Assembly: GCA_029856435.1 (NCBI GenBank)
Contig: JAHQXB010000143.1
Span: 1-64,000, forward strand
Origin: Candidatus Jordarchaeia archaeon
Lineage (GTDB): Archaea; Asgardarchaeota; Jordiarchaeia; Jordiarchaeales; Jordiarchaeaceae
Direction of reading: 5' to 3'
DNA length: 64,000 nucleotides
Positions 1 to 9,726 of this stretch are shown here, piece after piece. Position 1 is the first letter of the stretch, and each line of letters starts with the position of its first letter. Under the pieces are notes generated by a model. The model was not told the origin of the DNA, made no database searches, and saw only the letters and a program-made list of their open reading frames with translations. A program made the translations under genes and the position numbers.

Positions 1-118
1 GGTTCACCCTGACCGGGGTGGAGTGGAAGGCGGCTGATGAACTCGCGAGGCCGCCGCATGATACTGTGAAGCCCCAACTCCTATGTAATTCTATGAATTT
101 CTACATAGAGTAGAACCC
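1..118 (+). pseudogene. possible 3' end of an IS200/IS605 TnpB-like gene with right-end hairpin, truncated by window start
   Basis: Open frame FTLTGVEWKAADELARPPHDTVKPQLLCNSMNFYIE*; GTGAAGCCCCAACTCC followed by stem CTATGTA...TACATAG. Confidence 0.25.
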
Positions 119-308
119 TTCAACGGGATAAACTCCCCCCTTTTTATTATCTCCCCTTTAACATGTGAAGCTTGAATTTTAAACACTTTTTATCCCTACT
201 TTTCATTATTAACGTTAAATAACCACTCCAAAAAAATTGAATTGATGGGTTGAATTAGCAACTATAGCAAAAATGGATAACCACGTACCTTTTGCGTGAC
301 ATGTATTC

Positions 309-617
309 TCATTTTAGGAGGTTTGAATTAGATACCTTTTTATTCGCCTTCGAAACCTCTCTGAGTTTGTAGAGTTGATATACTAGGCTGGTCTGAAGAA
401 TGATTATTAATGATAAAAGGGTTAGGCCCAGTGTAGCCAATACGTGAAAGGGTACTGGCGTAGGGGGAATGTTGAAACGGAACCACCAATTGCTAATTAA
501 AAATTGGGTGTTAAAAATTATGAGCCCCAAAATCACAAAATAAGTAATGTAACTAAAAGCCTTCTGAATATTGGACAGCTTTCTAGCTCTTTCCTTCTCC
601 TTCTCAATCTCGGTCAT
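309..617 (-). CDS. small membrane protein, two predicted TM helices, hypothetical
   Basis: 102-aa ORF; charged N-terminus followed by two hydrophobic stretches. Confidence 0.6.
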   Translation of the reverse strand: MTEIEKEKERARKLSNIQKAFSYITYFVILGLIIFNTQFLISNWWFRFNIPPTPVPFHVLATLGLTLLSLIIILQTSLVYQLYKLREVSKANKKVSNSNLLK

Positions 618-716
618 AAAATCACACCCATACCAAACAAACCAGTCACATATTTCAATTAAAAACTTTTGTGTAACTTCTAAAAACGGTGAAAACCGGA
701 AAAGTTATAAGAATCA

Positions 717-757
717 TTGGCGAGAAGGCTCCCAACTTCAGTCGCGGGGAGTGTCAA
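717..757 (+). repeat. ~41-bp hairpin repeat, IS200/IS605 right-end-like
   Basis: TTGGCGAGAAGGCTCCCAACTTCAGTCGCGGGGAGTGTCAA; related to 16148-16186 and to reverse complement of 60156-60197. Confidence 0.55.
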
Positions 758-945
758 AGTCTAGGTCTATTTCCATATCAGCTTTGGGGAGTTTGCATTA
801 AAGGGGATAGCTGCTACATGCCAAAAGTCTACCATCATAAATTGTGCATCTGTTTGAATTTTTATCTAGGAATCCGCAGTCCCTGTTAACCATCTGGTAG
901 GTGAGTATCCTTTGTTCATTTAAACTTTCTCCAAATAATGTAGGG

Positions 946-1053
946 CGCTGTGTAGATTCATTCGATTTCGCCTTCGAAAGAAGCTTTCATAGGGCTTCTT
1001 TTCTGACTCAGAGCCTCGAAATGAGGGGTGGAATCGGACTAATCTACATCACC
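946..1053 (+). mobile_element. MITE-like palindromic element, copy 1 (~107 bp)
   Basis: ~95% identical to reverse complement of 15702-15808; imperfect terminal inverted repeats (GTGTAGATT...AATCTAC); flanked by 11-bp direct repeat ATAATGTAGGG (935-945 and 1054-1064). Confidence 0.75.
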
Positions 1054-1329
1054 ATAATGTAGGGGGCGAATATTCACTTTAACCCCCATTTTCCCTGCCA
1101 GATCAACCAAGAGCTTCTTTTCTCGAGGAAAAAGAAATAAACCCACCTTAACACCACCCCTCCCCCTCACCAAGTTTTTGCACCAGAGAACAGCACACCC
1201 TGAACAGTTCATCTTCAACTCTCCCCAAACATCCCAAGACTCAATTTTTCAGCAATCTCAAATCAGAAATGCTCGAAACATCTCCACTTAACCAATTATA
1301 GTCTCTCTAATGGACATGAAAATTCCCAA

Positions 1330-2493
1330 TCACAGTAATGCTTTGACTGCCTCTTCCAAGCCGTTAATTGTTAATCTGAACATGGGGAAGATTTTGGAAA
1401 TCATATTAATTGTCCAACCAGTATAACTTGTGGGGTTTAGCCAAACCGATTTTCTGAAGTGGTCGCGCAGGCGTGTGAGCCAAACTATACCCGGCGTAGC
1501 ATCGGGGTCAGAGTAGTAATAAATTGCGCCGCCCGGGTCAACGAGTTCAGAGGGATGCATATACGCATCTCCCACTATTATGAGCTTATAGTCCCTATCA
1601 TACCTGTGCATCAAATCTGCGGTGGGAAACTTGGTGGACTCCCTTAGAAGCATATTTTTGTAAACAAATTGGTAGATACAGTTGTGAAAATAGTAGTATT
1701 GAAAGTCCTTAAAGAATTTCAGGGAATAAGCCGCCGAAAATAGCTGATTGACAAGATGAGCGTAGGGTTCCATGGAGCCGCCTGCATCCATCAAGAGAAG
1801 CACCTTCACCCTATTTCTTCTCTCCGGTCTAAAGACGAGTTCTAACTCCCCCGCATTTTTGCATGTCTCATCAATGGTTTCCTCAAGATCCAACTCTTCT
1901 GGTGTTCCCATACGTTTAAGTACCCGTAGCTTTTTGAGAGCCATCTGTATCTGGCGAATATCCAGAGTCATATCATGTCTGTAGTTTTGGTATCGGCGTT
2001 CCATAGCGTACTTCATGGCCATTCCTCCCCCTCTCCTATCCGCGAGACTAATTCCCGTGGGGTGCGCGCCTCGAACCCCGAAGGGAGATGTGCCCCCGGT
2101 ACCAATCCATTTATCTCCGCCGTCATGCCGCTCCTTCTGCTCCCTGAGACGTTCCTCAAAGAGGCGTCGAAGCTCCTCTAAGTCCAAACATTTAAGTAAC
2201 TCTAATTCTTCGGGAAGCAAGTATTTATGGTTGAGGGGGTTTTCCAGCCACTTCAGAAACTGTTCATCTATGGTTAACATTTTATCTATGTCCCTGAAGA
2301 ACTCCGCGAAACATTGGTCGAAGGCGTCAAAGTGGCACTCGTTCTTCACCAGCAGGGCTCTAGTTAAAAAGTAAAAGTCGTCAAAACTGCAGTTGTGGAG
2401 TCCCATTGAGAGAGCCTTCATATAGGTGAGCCACTCCGTGATGGTGACGGGAATCTTATGTTGCCTTAAGAGGTAGAAGAAGTCGATTAGCAA
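1330..2493 (-). CDS. VWA-domain CoxE-like protein
   Basis: VWA signature LLLMDAGGSM; adjacent to MoxR ATPase. Confidence 0.85.
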   Translation of the reverse strand: MLIDFFYLLRQHKIPVTITEWLTYMKALSMGLHNCSFDDFYFLTRALLVKNECHFDAFDQCFAEFFRDIDKMLTIDEQFLKWLENPLNHKYLLPEELELLKCLDLEELRRLFEERLREQKERHDGGDKWIGTGGTSPFGVRGAHPTGISLADRRGGGMAMKYAMERRYQNYRHDMTLDIRQIQMALKKLRVLKRMGTPEELDLEETIDETCKNAGELELVFRPERRNRVKVLLLMDAGGSMEPYAHLVNQLFSAAYSLKFFKDFQYYYFHNCIYQFVYKNMLLRESTKFPTADLMHRYDRDYKLIIVGDAYMHPSELVDPGGAIYYYSDPDATPGIVWLTRLRDHFRKSVWLNPTSYTGWTINMISKIFPMFRLTINGLEEAVKALL

Positions 2494-3375
2494 CTAGTAA
2501 TATCTCCTACCAAAAGTTTCATAACTCTTGGGGTTGGCTTCACCATAAGCTTTCTGGTGTTCCACTCGGATGACTTCCATGAGGTCCTGCTCCTTTTTAA
2601 CCAAAGTGCCCAAGAAAGGAATTTCCTCAGCTAGTCTCTCCTCCGAAATTCCGAAACGTAGGAGCACGCCGATCCAATCAATAAGCTCCGAAGTTGAAGG
2701 CTTCTTCTTCAACGTGTTGATGGAACGCAGCTCGTAAAACTTGTCCAAAACCTGATTAATGAACTTCTCCTCCAAATTGGGATAGTGAACCTCCACTATC
2801 CTCCGCATCAACTCCCGGTCTGGAAACTCAATGTAGTGGAACACGCACCGCCGCAGAAACGCGTCCGGCAGCTCCTTCTCATTATTACTAGTAATAATCA
2901 CAATGGGCCTAGTTTTAGCCTTAATCTCCCTGCCGGTCTCAATAATCTTAAAAGACATCTCGTCCAGCTCATTCAATAAATCATTGGGAAACTCAATATC
3001 CGCCTTGTCAATTTCGTCAATAAGCAGAACCACCTGCTCATCAGAAGCGAAAGCCTGACCCAGTTCCCCTAATCTTATATAGTTCTCAATGTTTGAAACG
3101 TCTTTGTCCCCGAAGCGGGCGTCATTCAACCGCTGAACAGTATCATACACGTAAAGACCGTCCTTGGCCTTACTCGTGGATTTTATGTTCCAAACAATCA
3201 ACTTCTTGTTCAAAGCCTTCGCAATACTCATCGCCAGAAGAGTTTTACCCGTACCCGGCTCACCGCGAACCAGCAAGGGACGCCCCAGAGCAATGGCCGC
3301 ATTAACAATATTAGCCAATTCCTCCGACGCAATGTAATCGTCGGAACCCTGATACCTTTTAACTGTGCTACTCAT
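2494..3375 (-). CDS. MoxR-family AAA+ ATPase
   Basis: Walker A GEPGTGKT, Walker B LLIDEIDKAD, sensor ITSNNEKELPDAFLRRC. Confidence 0.92.
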   Translation of the reverse strand: MSSTVKRYQGSDDYIASEELANIVNAAIALGRPLLVRGEPGTGKTLLAMSIAKALNKKLIVWNIKSTSKAKDGLYVYDTVQRLNDARFGDKDVSNIENYIRLGELGQAFASDEQVVLLIDEIDKADIEFPNDLLNELDEMSFKIIETGREIKAKTRPIVIITSNNEKELPDAFLRRCVFHYIEFPDRELMRRIVEVHYPNLEEKFINQVLDKFYELRSINTLKKKPSTSELIDWIGVLLRFGISEERLAEEIPFLGTLVKKEQDLMEVIRVEHQKAYGEANPKSYETFGRRYY

Positions 3376-3586
3376 TTTTCCCGACCAGCAACGAAAATCA
3401 TCAAACTATAATTAAGGGATAAAAACTGAAAACTGCTTTAAATCTTTTCGCCACAAAAAAGGGAAAAGGAGAGCCACAATCTACATGCCGTAATCCCCAC
3501 AATCCAAATTCAGTTCCATACGCATATCACACTAGATAACTAAGAGATAGACCGGGGCTATTTTTTTGAGGGGTTGACGTATTCTT

Positions 3587-4480
3587 TTAATCCACTTCCG
3601 TTCCTTGGAATAGGTAGGTGCTCACCAGAAGCATTGCCGCAGTGAATCCTATAAGAATCAGAAAGTCAATTGTGAGAGGCATTGTGCCTCCAATTCCCAC
3701 AAGCGTGGTTCTAAGAGCATCCACTCCATAGGTCAACGGGTCTAGATATGCAATGCTCTGAACCCAACTGGGAAATGAACTCAGAGGGAATAGTGCACCA
3801 GATAGGAAGAACAGTGGAAACACTATGAAATTCATTATCAGCATGAAGCCCTGAAAATCGGTCATCTTTGCAGCGAAAGCCACTCCAAGCCCCACAAAGC
3901 CCATGGATATGAGTATCATGAATACCACGGACAGGCTAAGACCCGCCGGGCCACTAATATTAACTCCCATTGGAATTGAGATTCCCAAAATTAAGAGTCC
4001 CTGCATTATGGCAGTGGTCACCCCGCCCAGTGTTCTTCCCATGGCTATCGAAAGCCTGCTCACTGGCGCCACCATAACTTCCTTCAAGAAACCAAACTCC
4101 CTGTCAAAAAGAATACTCATCCCAGCAACCATAGAGGCGAAAAGCAGAATCATACCAATAATACCCGGACCTAGAAAAGAAAGATAATTCAAACCCCACT
4201 TTTGGGCCAACACACCAGCCAAATACTGCGCCCCCCAATATGCAACATACTGGTTAAACCCCCAAAAAGATTGCAAAACTTCCTCTAAGTAATTCGCAAT
4301 AAACGCAGAGGAGGGAATGCCCGGAATCTGAAAACTCTGAAAACCCATCCCCATAAAAGCCAAAAAGAATGCTGGCATAGCAACCATTCCAACCACTCTA
4401 CTCCAAGACCTGAAGAACTTCTTCATCTCACGCAACCACATAACATACACGGCCTGTAACTCCAAAGTCCTCTTCACCAT
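3587..4480 (-). CDS. ABC-2 type transporter permease
   Basis: Multi-TM, ABC-2 pattern (MSILFDREFGFLKEVMVAPVSR...LDPLTYGVDALR), next to ATPase gene. Confidence 0.9.
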   Translation of the reverse strand: MVKRTLELQAVYVMWLREMKKFFRSWSRVVGMVAMPAFFLAFMGMGFQSFQIPGIPSSAFIANYLEEVLQSFWGFNQYVAYWGAQYLAGVLAQKWGLNYLSFLGPGIIGMILLFASMVAGMSILFDREFGFLKEVMVAPVSRLSIAMGRTLGGVTTAIMQGLLILGISIPMGVNISGPAGLSLSVVFMILISMGFVGLGVAFAAKMTDFQGFMLIMNFIVFPLFFLSGALFPLSSFPSWVQSIAYLDPLTYGVDALRTTLVGIGGTMPLTIDFLILIGFTAAMLLVSTYLFQGTEVD

Positions 4481-4521
4481 TTATCACCCCAAAAAACACT
4501 TTGAACCAAACTTTCCTAAAA

Positions 4522-5526
4522 CTAACTTTTTCTACGCATACTCCTAACCCGCTCCCTCATCAAAGCCCTGTTTCCCCCATTCTCCTCCCTAATACTCCTT
4601 CCAGTGTACTGGAGGAAAACGTCCTCCAAGGTGGGCTCCCTGAGGCTCACCGACCTAATCCGCGTCCCCGCCCTCTGAGCCAAATTAACCAGCTCCGGTA
4701 TTCTAATTTCACCCTGTCGCACATTAAGATCAATTATCCCATCATGTTCACTTATCTTCTTAACCCACTCCAAACCCTTCAACTGTTCAAAAAACTTTTC
4801 CTTACCATCGTCCAACTGTAAAGATATCACATCGGATCCAACAGAATCCTTCAGGTTCTTCGAATTATCTAGAGCAACAATCTTCCCAAAATCCATAATA
4901 GCAATCCTACTACAAAGGTAATCCGCCTCCTCCAAGTAGTGAGTGGTAAGAATAATAGTAACCTCTTCCTCCCGAGACATCCTCTTAATATAATTCCAAA
5001 TCCGATGCCTAGTTTGGACATCTAAACCCAAAGTAGGTTCGTCAAGGAATAGTACGCGTGGGAAATGCATTAATCCTCGGGCTATTTCTAGTCTCCTTTT
5101 CATTCCTCCAGAGTAGTTTATGACTAGAGTTTTGGCGTGGTCGGTTAGTTCTACTAAGTCTAGGACTTCGCTTATTCTTTCTTTTCTTTTCTGTTTGGGA
5201 AGTCCATACATTCGGGCGTGGAAGTCTAGGTTTTCTTCTCCTGTGAGTCTTACGTCTAGGCTAGGGTCTTGGAAAACCATTCCGATGCTGCTTCTAACCT
5301 CATCTTTTTGGGTCTGTATGTTGTATCCCCATACCTCTGCCGTTCCGGATGTGGGCTTGATGAGTGTGGATAGCATTTTTAGGGTGGTGGTTTTACCGGC
5401 GCCGTTGGGCCCCAGCATTCCAAACAGTTCCCCCTTTTCTATTTCGATGTTTAATTTGTCCACTGCGGTGAGGCCTTTAAACTTTTTAGTTAATTCACGT
5501 GTTTTAATTGCATACATATCGTTCAT
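4522..5526 (-). CDS. ABC transporter ATP-binding protein, DrrA-like
   Basis: GPNGAGKTT, YSGGMKRRLEIARGL, LFLDEPTLGLD. Confidence 0.95.
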   Translation of the reverse strand: MNDMYAIKTRELTKKFKGLTAVDKLNIEIEKGELFGMLGPNGAGKTTTLKMLSTLIKPTSGTAEVWGYNIQTQKDEVRSSIGMVFQDPSLDVRLTGEENLDFHARMYGLPKQKRKERISEVLDLVELTDHAKTLVINYSGGMKRRLEIARGLMHFPRVLFLDEPTLGLDVQTRHRIWNYIKRMSREEEVTIILTTHYLEEADYLCSRIAIMDFGKIVALDNSKNLKDSVGSDVISLQLDDGKEKFFEQLKGLEWVKKISEHDGIIDLNVRQGEIRIPELVNLAQRAGTRIRSVSLREPTLEDVFLQYTGRSIREENGGNRALMRERVRSMRRKS

Positions 5527-6169
5527 CCGCCTGTTTTCCTACGTGGCGCTTGGTGCTGGTTGGGTTTTTTTAAAATTTTTTGTTTTTGAGTTTTCTTTTA
5601 GAGAGTTTGGTTAGTTCTCTTTTTAATGGAAACAATTTTTGTTTTTAACTGTTTTTATTTAACTTAACTTTATATTTTTAGTTTTTTAAAGATTTATATT
5701 TTTAATTTATAATTGTATAACCTTAATATTTTTATGTTTTTAAAAAATTAAGTATTAATCTATCTATCTTTTGAGATGGCTGGAAAACGAAAAAGGAAAG
5801 TCTACCGTTGCTTTACCCATAAAAAACACATTTTACTTTTTTGTGTAGTAAGTTTTGGTGATTTTTTTGCAGATTTTCCCTATCTCCCTTTTTTGGTTTT
5901 TTGGTGGATCGAAAAAATTTTTGCCCATAGATTAGTGGTTGGGGCGAAAAGTTCTGAGGCTCTGCCTCTCTTTAAAAAAATTCGAAAACAATTTTTATCG
6001 GTTGTCCTATTGTTGTATTCTTGTTAAATTTGTGGTGTTGGTTTTCGGGCGTGAATTTATTTTTTGGTGTTCGAATTGTTTTTTTGTTTTAGATTTCCTT
6101 TAAGTTTCTGAAAAGCCTTATAGTGTCTTATGCAAATATTTTATTTAACTATTTGTAGGGTGATTCGGA

Positions 6170-6985
6170 TTGTCTGGTAAACCCAGTTATGCGCTTATGC
6201 TTCAAATTGAACATGGAGAAAAGGTTCCTCTCCCCTTCAAACAAGAAAACTTATCCAGCAGCAATATTGTCGCCACCATAGATGAGCAAAACAGCGCCTT
6301 GTACCTGTGGTTTGGGAAAGAGTGCAGCGATGTAGTCAAAAGATCCGCTTTGCGCACCGCCCAATCTATAAAAAAGTCAGGATTCGCATACGGGCAGCTC
6401 CACATTGGACACGACCTAAGGGACATAAAAATAGTAGACGAATCCAATTTAAACGACCCCGAAATCCAAAGGAACCATGAAGAGTTAACTGCAATTTTCA
6501 AGCGCAAATTCACAATGAAGGACCAGTTCGTAATGGAAATTGGAAGACCCCAAGCCGCTCCACAGCCAGCAGAAAAACAAGCGCATGTACCTCCCATGCC
6601 GGAACCAAAAATCATTGTTCCCAAACCGACAGCCGCTCCTCAGCTTGCTCCAAGTGTTGAGGAGGCCCCCCTAGAACAACCGGTCGCTCCCAAACCCACC
6701 AGTTCCAAAGTGGTAACAACAGGCATTGAGCCGGAGCTAGTTGGGCAAGTTAAGCTGGGACTTTTATCTGTTCTGCTGGCTTCCAAGTTTTCCGGTTTCC
6801 AGTTAAAGACCACCCTGTCAAGTGATGGTGAGCCGGTTTACGAGTTCTTGAGTAGCGGAGGCACCCTCTGTAAAGCTTCCCTGGACGGATCAGATTTAGT
6901 TATTTATCCTGAGTCTGAGTTCGGTGGAAGAAGAGAAGAAATAATTGCTGCTTTGAAGAAGAAGGTTGGTTCACTCAGCCTTTAG
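6170..6985 (+). CDS. hypothetical protein, possible N-terminal gelsolin-like domain with Pro/Ala-rich linker and C-terminal domain
   Basis: SALYLWFGKECSDVVKRSALRTAQSIKK resembles the gelsolin repeat core (LYxWxGxxSxxxEKxxAxxxAxxIK); tripartite composition. Confidence 0.6.
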   Translation: MSGKPSYALMLQIEHGEKVPLPFKQENLSSSNIVATIDEQNSALYLWFGKECSDVVKRSALRTAQSIKKSGFAYGQLHIGHDLRDIKIVDESNLNDPEIQRNHEELTAIFKRKFTMKDQFVMEIGRPQAAPQPAEKQAHVPPMPEPKIIVPKPTAAPQLAPSVEEAPLEQPVAPKPTSSKVVTTGIEPELVGQVKLGLLSVLLASKFSGFQLKTTLSSDGEPVYEFLSSGGTLCKASLDGSDLVIYPESEFGGRREEIIAALKKKVGSLSL

Positions 6986-7005
6986 ACCCCTCCCTCTTTT
7001 TATTT

Positions 7006-7779
7006 TTATATTATTTTTCGGGCGAAGGTCATATATCCGGTGTGTCCTATCATTCTGGTTTCAGGTCGGGTTTTGCCCTCCTCCACATTTATGTACCTAA
7101 CCAAGCATTCCAGTGTCCTCAGGTCGGTGAACTTTTCCTTCTCTAGTTCCTTTACTGTTTTTTGCACTTGGTCGATGGTTGGCGAGTACGAGGCGAAGTT
7201 CCCTCCCCCTTGGAGAGCTTTATAGGCGGCTTTAACTGCTAGCCATGGCGTGGCTATGTCCAGTATGACTGCGTCCACCTGCTCTTCTTCTATGCCCTCC
7301 AGAATGTCCTTGTTTTTGAGTTCGACATATTCCATTACTCCTGCTTTTTCCAGGTTTTTTCGAGCAATGTTTTGGAACTCCTCCCGATTCTCGTAGCTGT
7401 AGACTTTGCCACTGGGCTTAACGTAATTTGCCAAGATTATGGTAAGTGCTCCGCTTCCAGTGCCTGCTTCCACCACTCTGCTCCCCGGAACTACGCCAGT
7501 GTTTAGTAGAATGAGACCTATGTCTTTGGGATATATTATCTGAGTGGTTCTCTGCATTTTAAGCACTATGTCCATAGGTGTGGGTTTTACTACGTAGAAC
7601 TTATGGTTGGTGCTACTCATAACAGTGGTTCCATAGGGTTTTCCGATAATATCGTTGAAGTTCACTGCGCCTTTGTGGGTGTGGTGGACTTTTCCTTCCT
7701 CGGCTTTGAGCAGCCATCTCCTCTTCGTATCATAGATTAGTAGTATGTAGTCTCCAACCTTTACGCTCATTGGGCTCAC
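7006..7779 (-). CDS. trmI: tRNA (adenine-N1)-methyltransferase, TrmI family
   Basis: MTase motif I VVEAGTGSGALTIILA; N-terminal domain and PKDIGLILLNTGV block typical of archaeal TrmI. Confidence 0.88.
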   Translation of the reverse strand: MSPMSVKVGDYILLIYDTKRRWLLKAEEGKVHHTHKGAVNFNDIIGKPYGTTVMSSTNHKFYVVKPTPMDIVLKMQRTTQIIYPKDIGLILLNTGVVPGSRVVEAGTGSGALTIILANYVKPSGKVYSYENREEFQNIARKNLEKAGVMEYVELKNKDILEGIEEEQVDAVILDIATPWLAVKAAYKALQGGGNFASYSPTIDQVQKTVKELEKEKFTDLRTLECLVRYINVEEGKTRPETRMIGHTGYMTFARKII

Positions 7780-7789
7780 TTCATTCCTT

Positions 7790-8824
7790 TTAGAGGTGTG
7801 GTTTTCCTATTATTGGAATTTGGGTGCCGCATCTTGGGCACTTATTTTCAGGAGTAATTCGATATTTGGTGATACTAAAAATGTATCTCTCTATGAGTAG
7901 CTCCCCACAATTAGGACACCAAGTATTTTCGCCCCTGTGTCCCGGCACATTCCCTATGTAAACATATTTTAAGCCTTCACCTAGTCCCACTTCTCTGGCG
8001 CGTTCCAATGTTTGGATTGGCGTGGCTTCTCGGTCTGTCATCTTGTATTCTGGATGGAACCGTGTCACGTGCCAAGGAATGTTTTCGTCCTCCTCCCTTA
8101 TCCTCCGGGCTATGCTTCTCAGGCAATCTACATCATCATTCACCCTGGGGATAACCAGAGTAGTTATCTCAATGTGGATTCCCCTCTTCTTTGATTCATG
8201 GATGTTGCGCCACACATAGTCAACATCTGCTCCACAGTACTTCTGAACGGTTTCTTTGCATCCCTTAACATCCACATTCATAGCGTCCAAGCCGCTCCCT
8301 ATGAGGAGATCCAAGGCCTGGGGAGTCATATATCCATTAGTAACGTAAGTATTGTAGTACCCCATCTTTTTTGCAAGTCTAAAAACATCTAAAGAGTACT
8401 CCAAGAGGAGTGTGGGCTCATTAAAAGATATGGAAGTACCCTGACACTTATAGGCTTTAACGAGACGCATAAACTGCTCTGGACTCACATAATTTTTAAA
8501 CTCATCAGGAGGATGCTTTGATATCTCCCAATTCTGACACCAAGGGCAGGTAAAATTGCAGCTCCAGGAGCCAACGGTTAAGGCCTTTGAGCCGGGATAA
8601 AAGTGGAAAAATGGCTTCTTTTCAATGGGATTAGCACTTAGTGAGGAGATGTCGCCATATATTAATGTGTAGAGTTTTCCCCCGATATTTTTTCTTGTTT
8701 TGCAGAACCCTACTTCTCCCTCTGAAATTATACACTTACGCATACAGGTAAGACACCTTATTCTTCCCTCATCTGTTTTCTCGCTTAGTATTGCTTCTCT
8801 TAACTGGAAATTATCATTTTTCAT
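7790..8824 (-). CDS. amrS: radical SAM protein, AmmeMemoRadiSam system AmrS-like
   Basis: CNFTCPWCQNWEIS radical SAM motif; SFNEPTLLLEY; C-terminal CPNCG/CPRCG zinc motifs. Confidence 0.9.
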   Translation of the reverse strand: MKNDNFQLREAILSEKTDEGRIRCLTCMRKCIISEGEVGFCKTRKNIGGKLYTLIYGDISSLSANPIEKKPFFHFYPGSKALTVGSWSCNFTCPWCQNWEISKHPPDEFKNYVSPEQFMRLVKAYKCQGTSISFNEPTLLLEYSLDVFRLAKKMGYYNTYVTNGYMTPQALDLLIGSGLDAMNVDVKGCKETVQKYCGADVDYVWRNIHESKKRGIHIEITTLVIPRVNDDVDCLRSIARRIREEDENIPWHVTRFHPEYKMTDREATPIQTLERAREVGLGEGLKYVYIGNVPGHRGENTWCPNCGELLIERYIFSITKYRITPENKCPRCGTQIPIIGKPHL

Positions 8825-9082
8825 CTAAAAACCCCTTTTATTTTTGGCGTAAAACACACGGCTTTTAAAAGGATTAGTAATAGGATTCCCAAAATCATAA
8901 TAGGCAGATTTTTTTAAATTCTTTCTATGAGTATCCTGATTAAAGCTTGTTAACGGTTTATTGTGGAAGGTTTGGTGGGAAATGTGAATTTGAAAACCCA
9001 TTTTTTAAAGTCTTTTTTCAAAGAATAATTTTATAAATAAATTCTTTTTATAATAATCACTAATATTTGGTTCACCAAATTA

Positions 9083-9463
9083 GTGGAGGCTGATATTATG
9101 CCTGAAGAAAGGCAGTTGGAACCCGCAGTGCCTCTTAAGCTCAGCAGCTTGGAAGACTTGGCGAGGATGCTTGTTTTTTGGGTTGCCAGAGAGCGGGGGG
9201 CTTCAATACTGTATTTTGAAAAGGATGGCAAGCATATATATGGAGCACTGACGGTGAGCTTTCCGGGATACTATGAACTTAGGGGTGTTCCCCTATTTAT
9301 CTGTGTAATCGGAAAGGAGGCTCCTAAGGGACAGTTTCTGCGTTATCAGGGACAGCCCGAGGAATCCATTGCCTTTGTAAAATCCATAGAGATAGATCCC
9401 AAATATCAATACATTCCCATAATAAAACTCGCTGAACCCCCCAAATTTGTTGGGAAACTATGA
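9083..9463 (+). CDS. conserved hypothetical protein
   Basis: 126-aa ORF with normal composition; TATA-rich upstream region. Confidence 0.6.
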   Translation: MEADIMPEERQLEPAVPLKLSSLEDLARMLVFWVARERGASILYFEKDGKHIYGALTVSFPGYYELRGVPLFICVIGKEAPKGQFLRYQGQPEESIAFVKSIEIDPKYQYIPIIKLAEPPKFVGKL

Positions 9464-9726
9464 GAAACGAAATCACCTAATCCTCTTTTCAGCTCTGACT
9501 TATTTTTTCTCATTTTTGTAAAATCTCTAGGTTTCAAGAGAGAAGAATACTTTTTCTGAAACAAACTTTCGGAAAGCATTTGAACTGTGCGGCAGAATTA
9601 AAAAGTTGAAAGTGGTGTTTATTGTGTGTGCGGGGCCAGGAACGTATTCCTTTTATTAGTTTTTATTCGATTTTCTATGAGTTCCTGTGAATGATTGCTG
9701 AAAAGAGGATGGTGTTAGAAGGCATT

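Noticed and set aside
5120-5614. 164-aa plus-strand ORF
   Set aside because: Antisense to the ABC ATPase gene; Ser/Leu/Arg-rich shadow ORF.
5776-6027. 83-aa ORF MAGKRKRKVYRCFTHKK...
   Set aside because: Extremely AT-rich intergenic region, odd Phe/Leu-rich composition, no recognisable domain.
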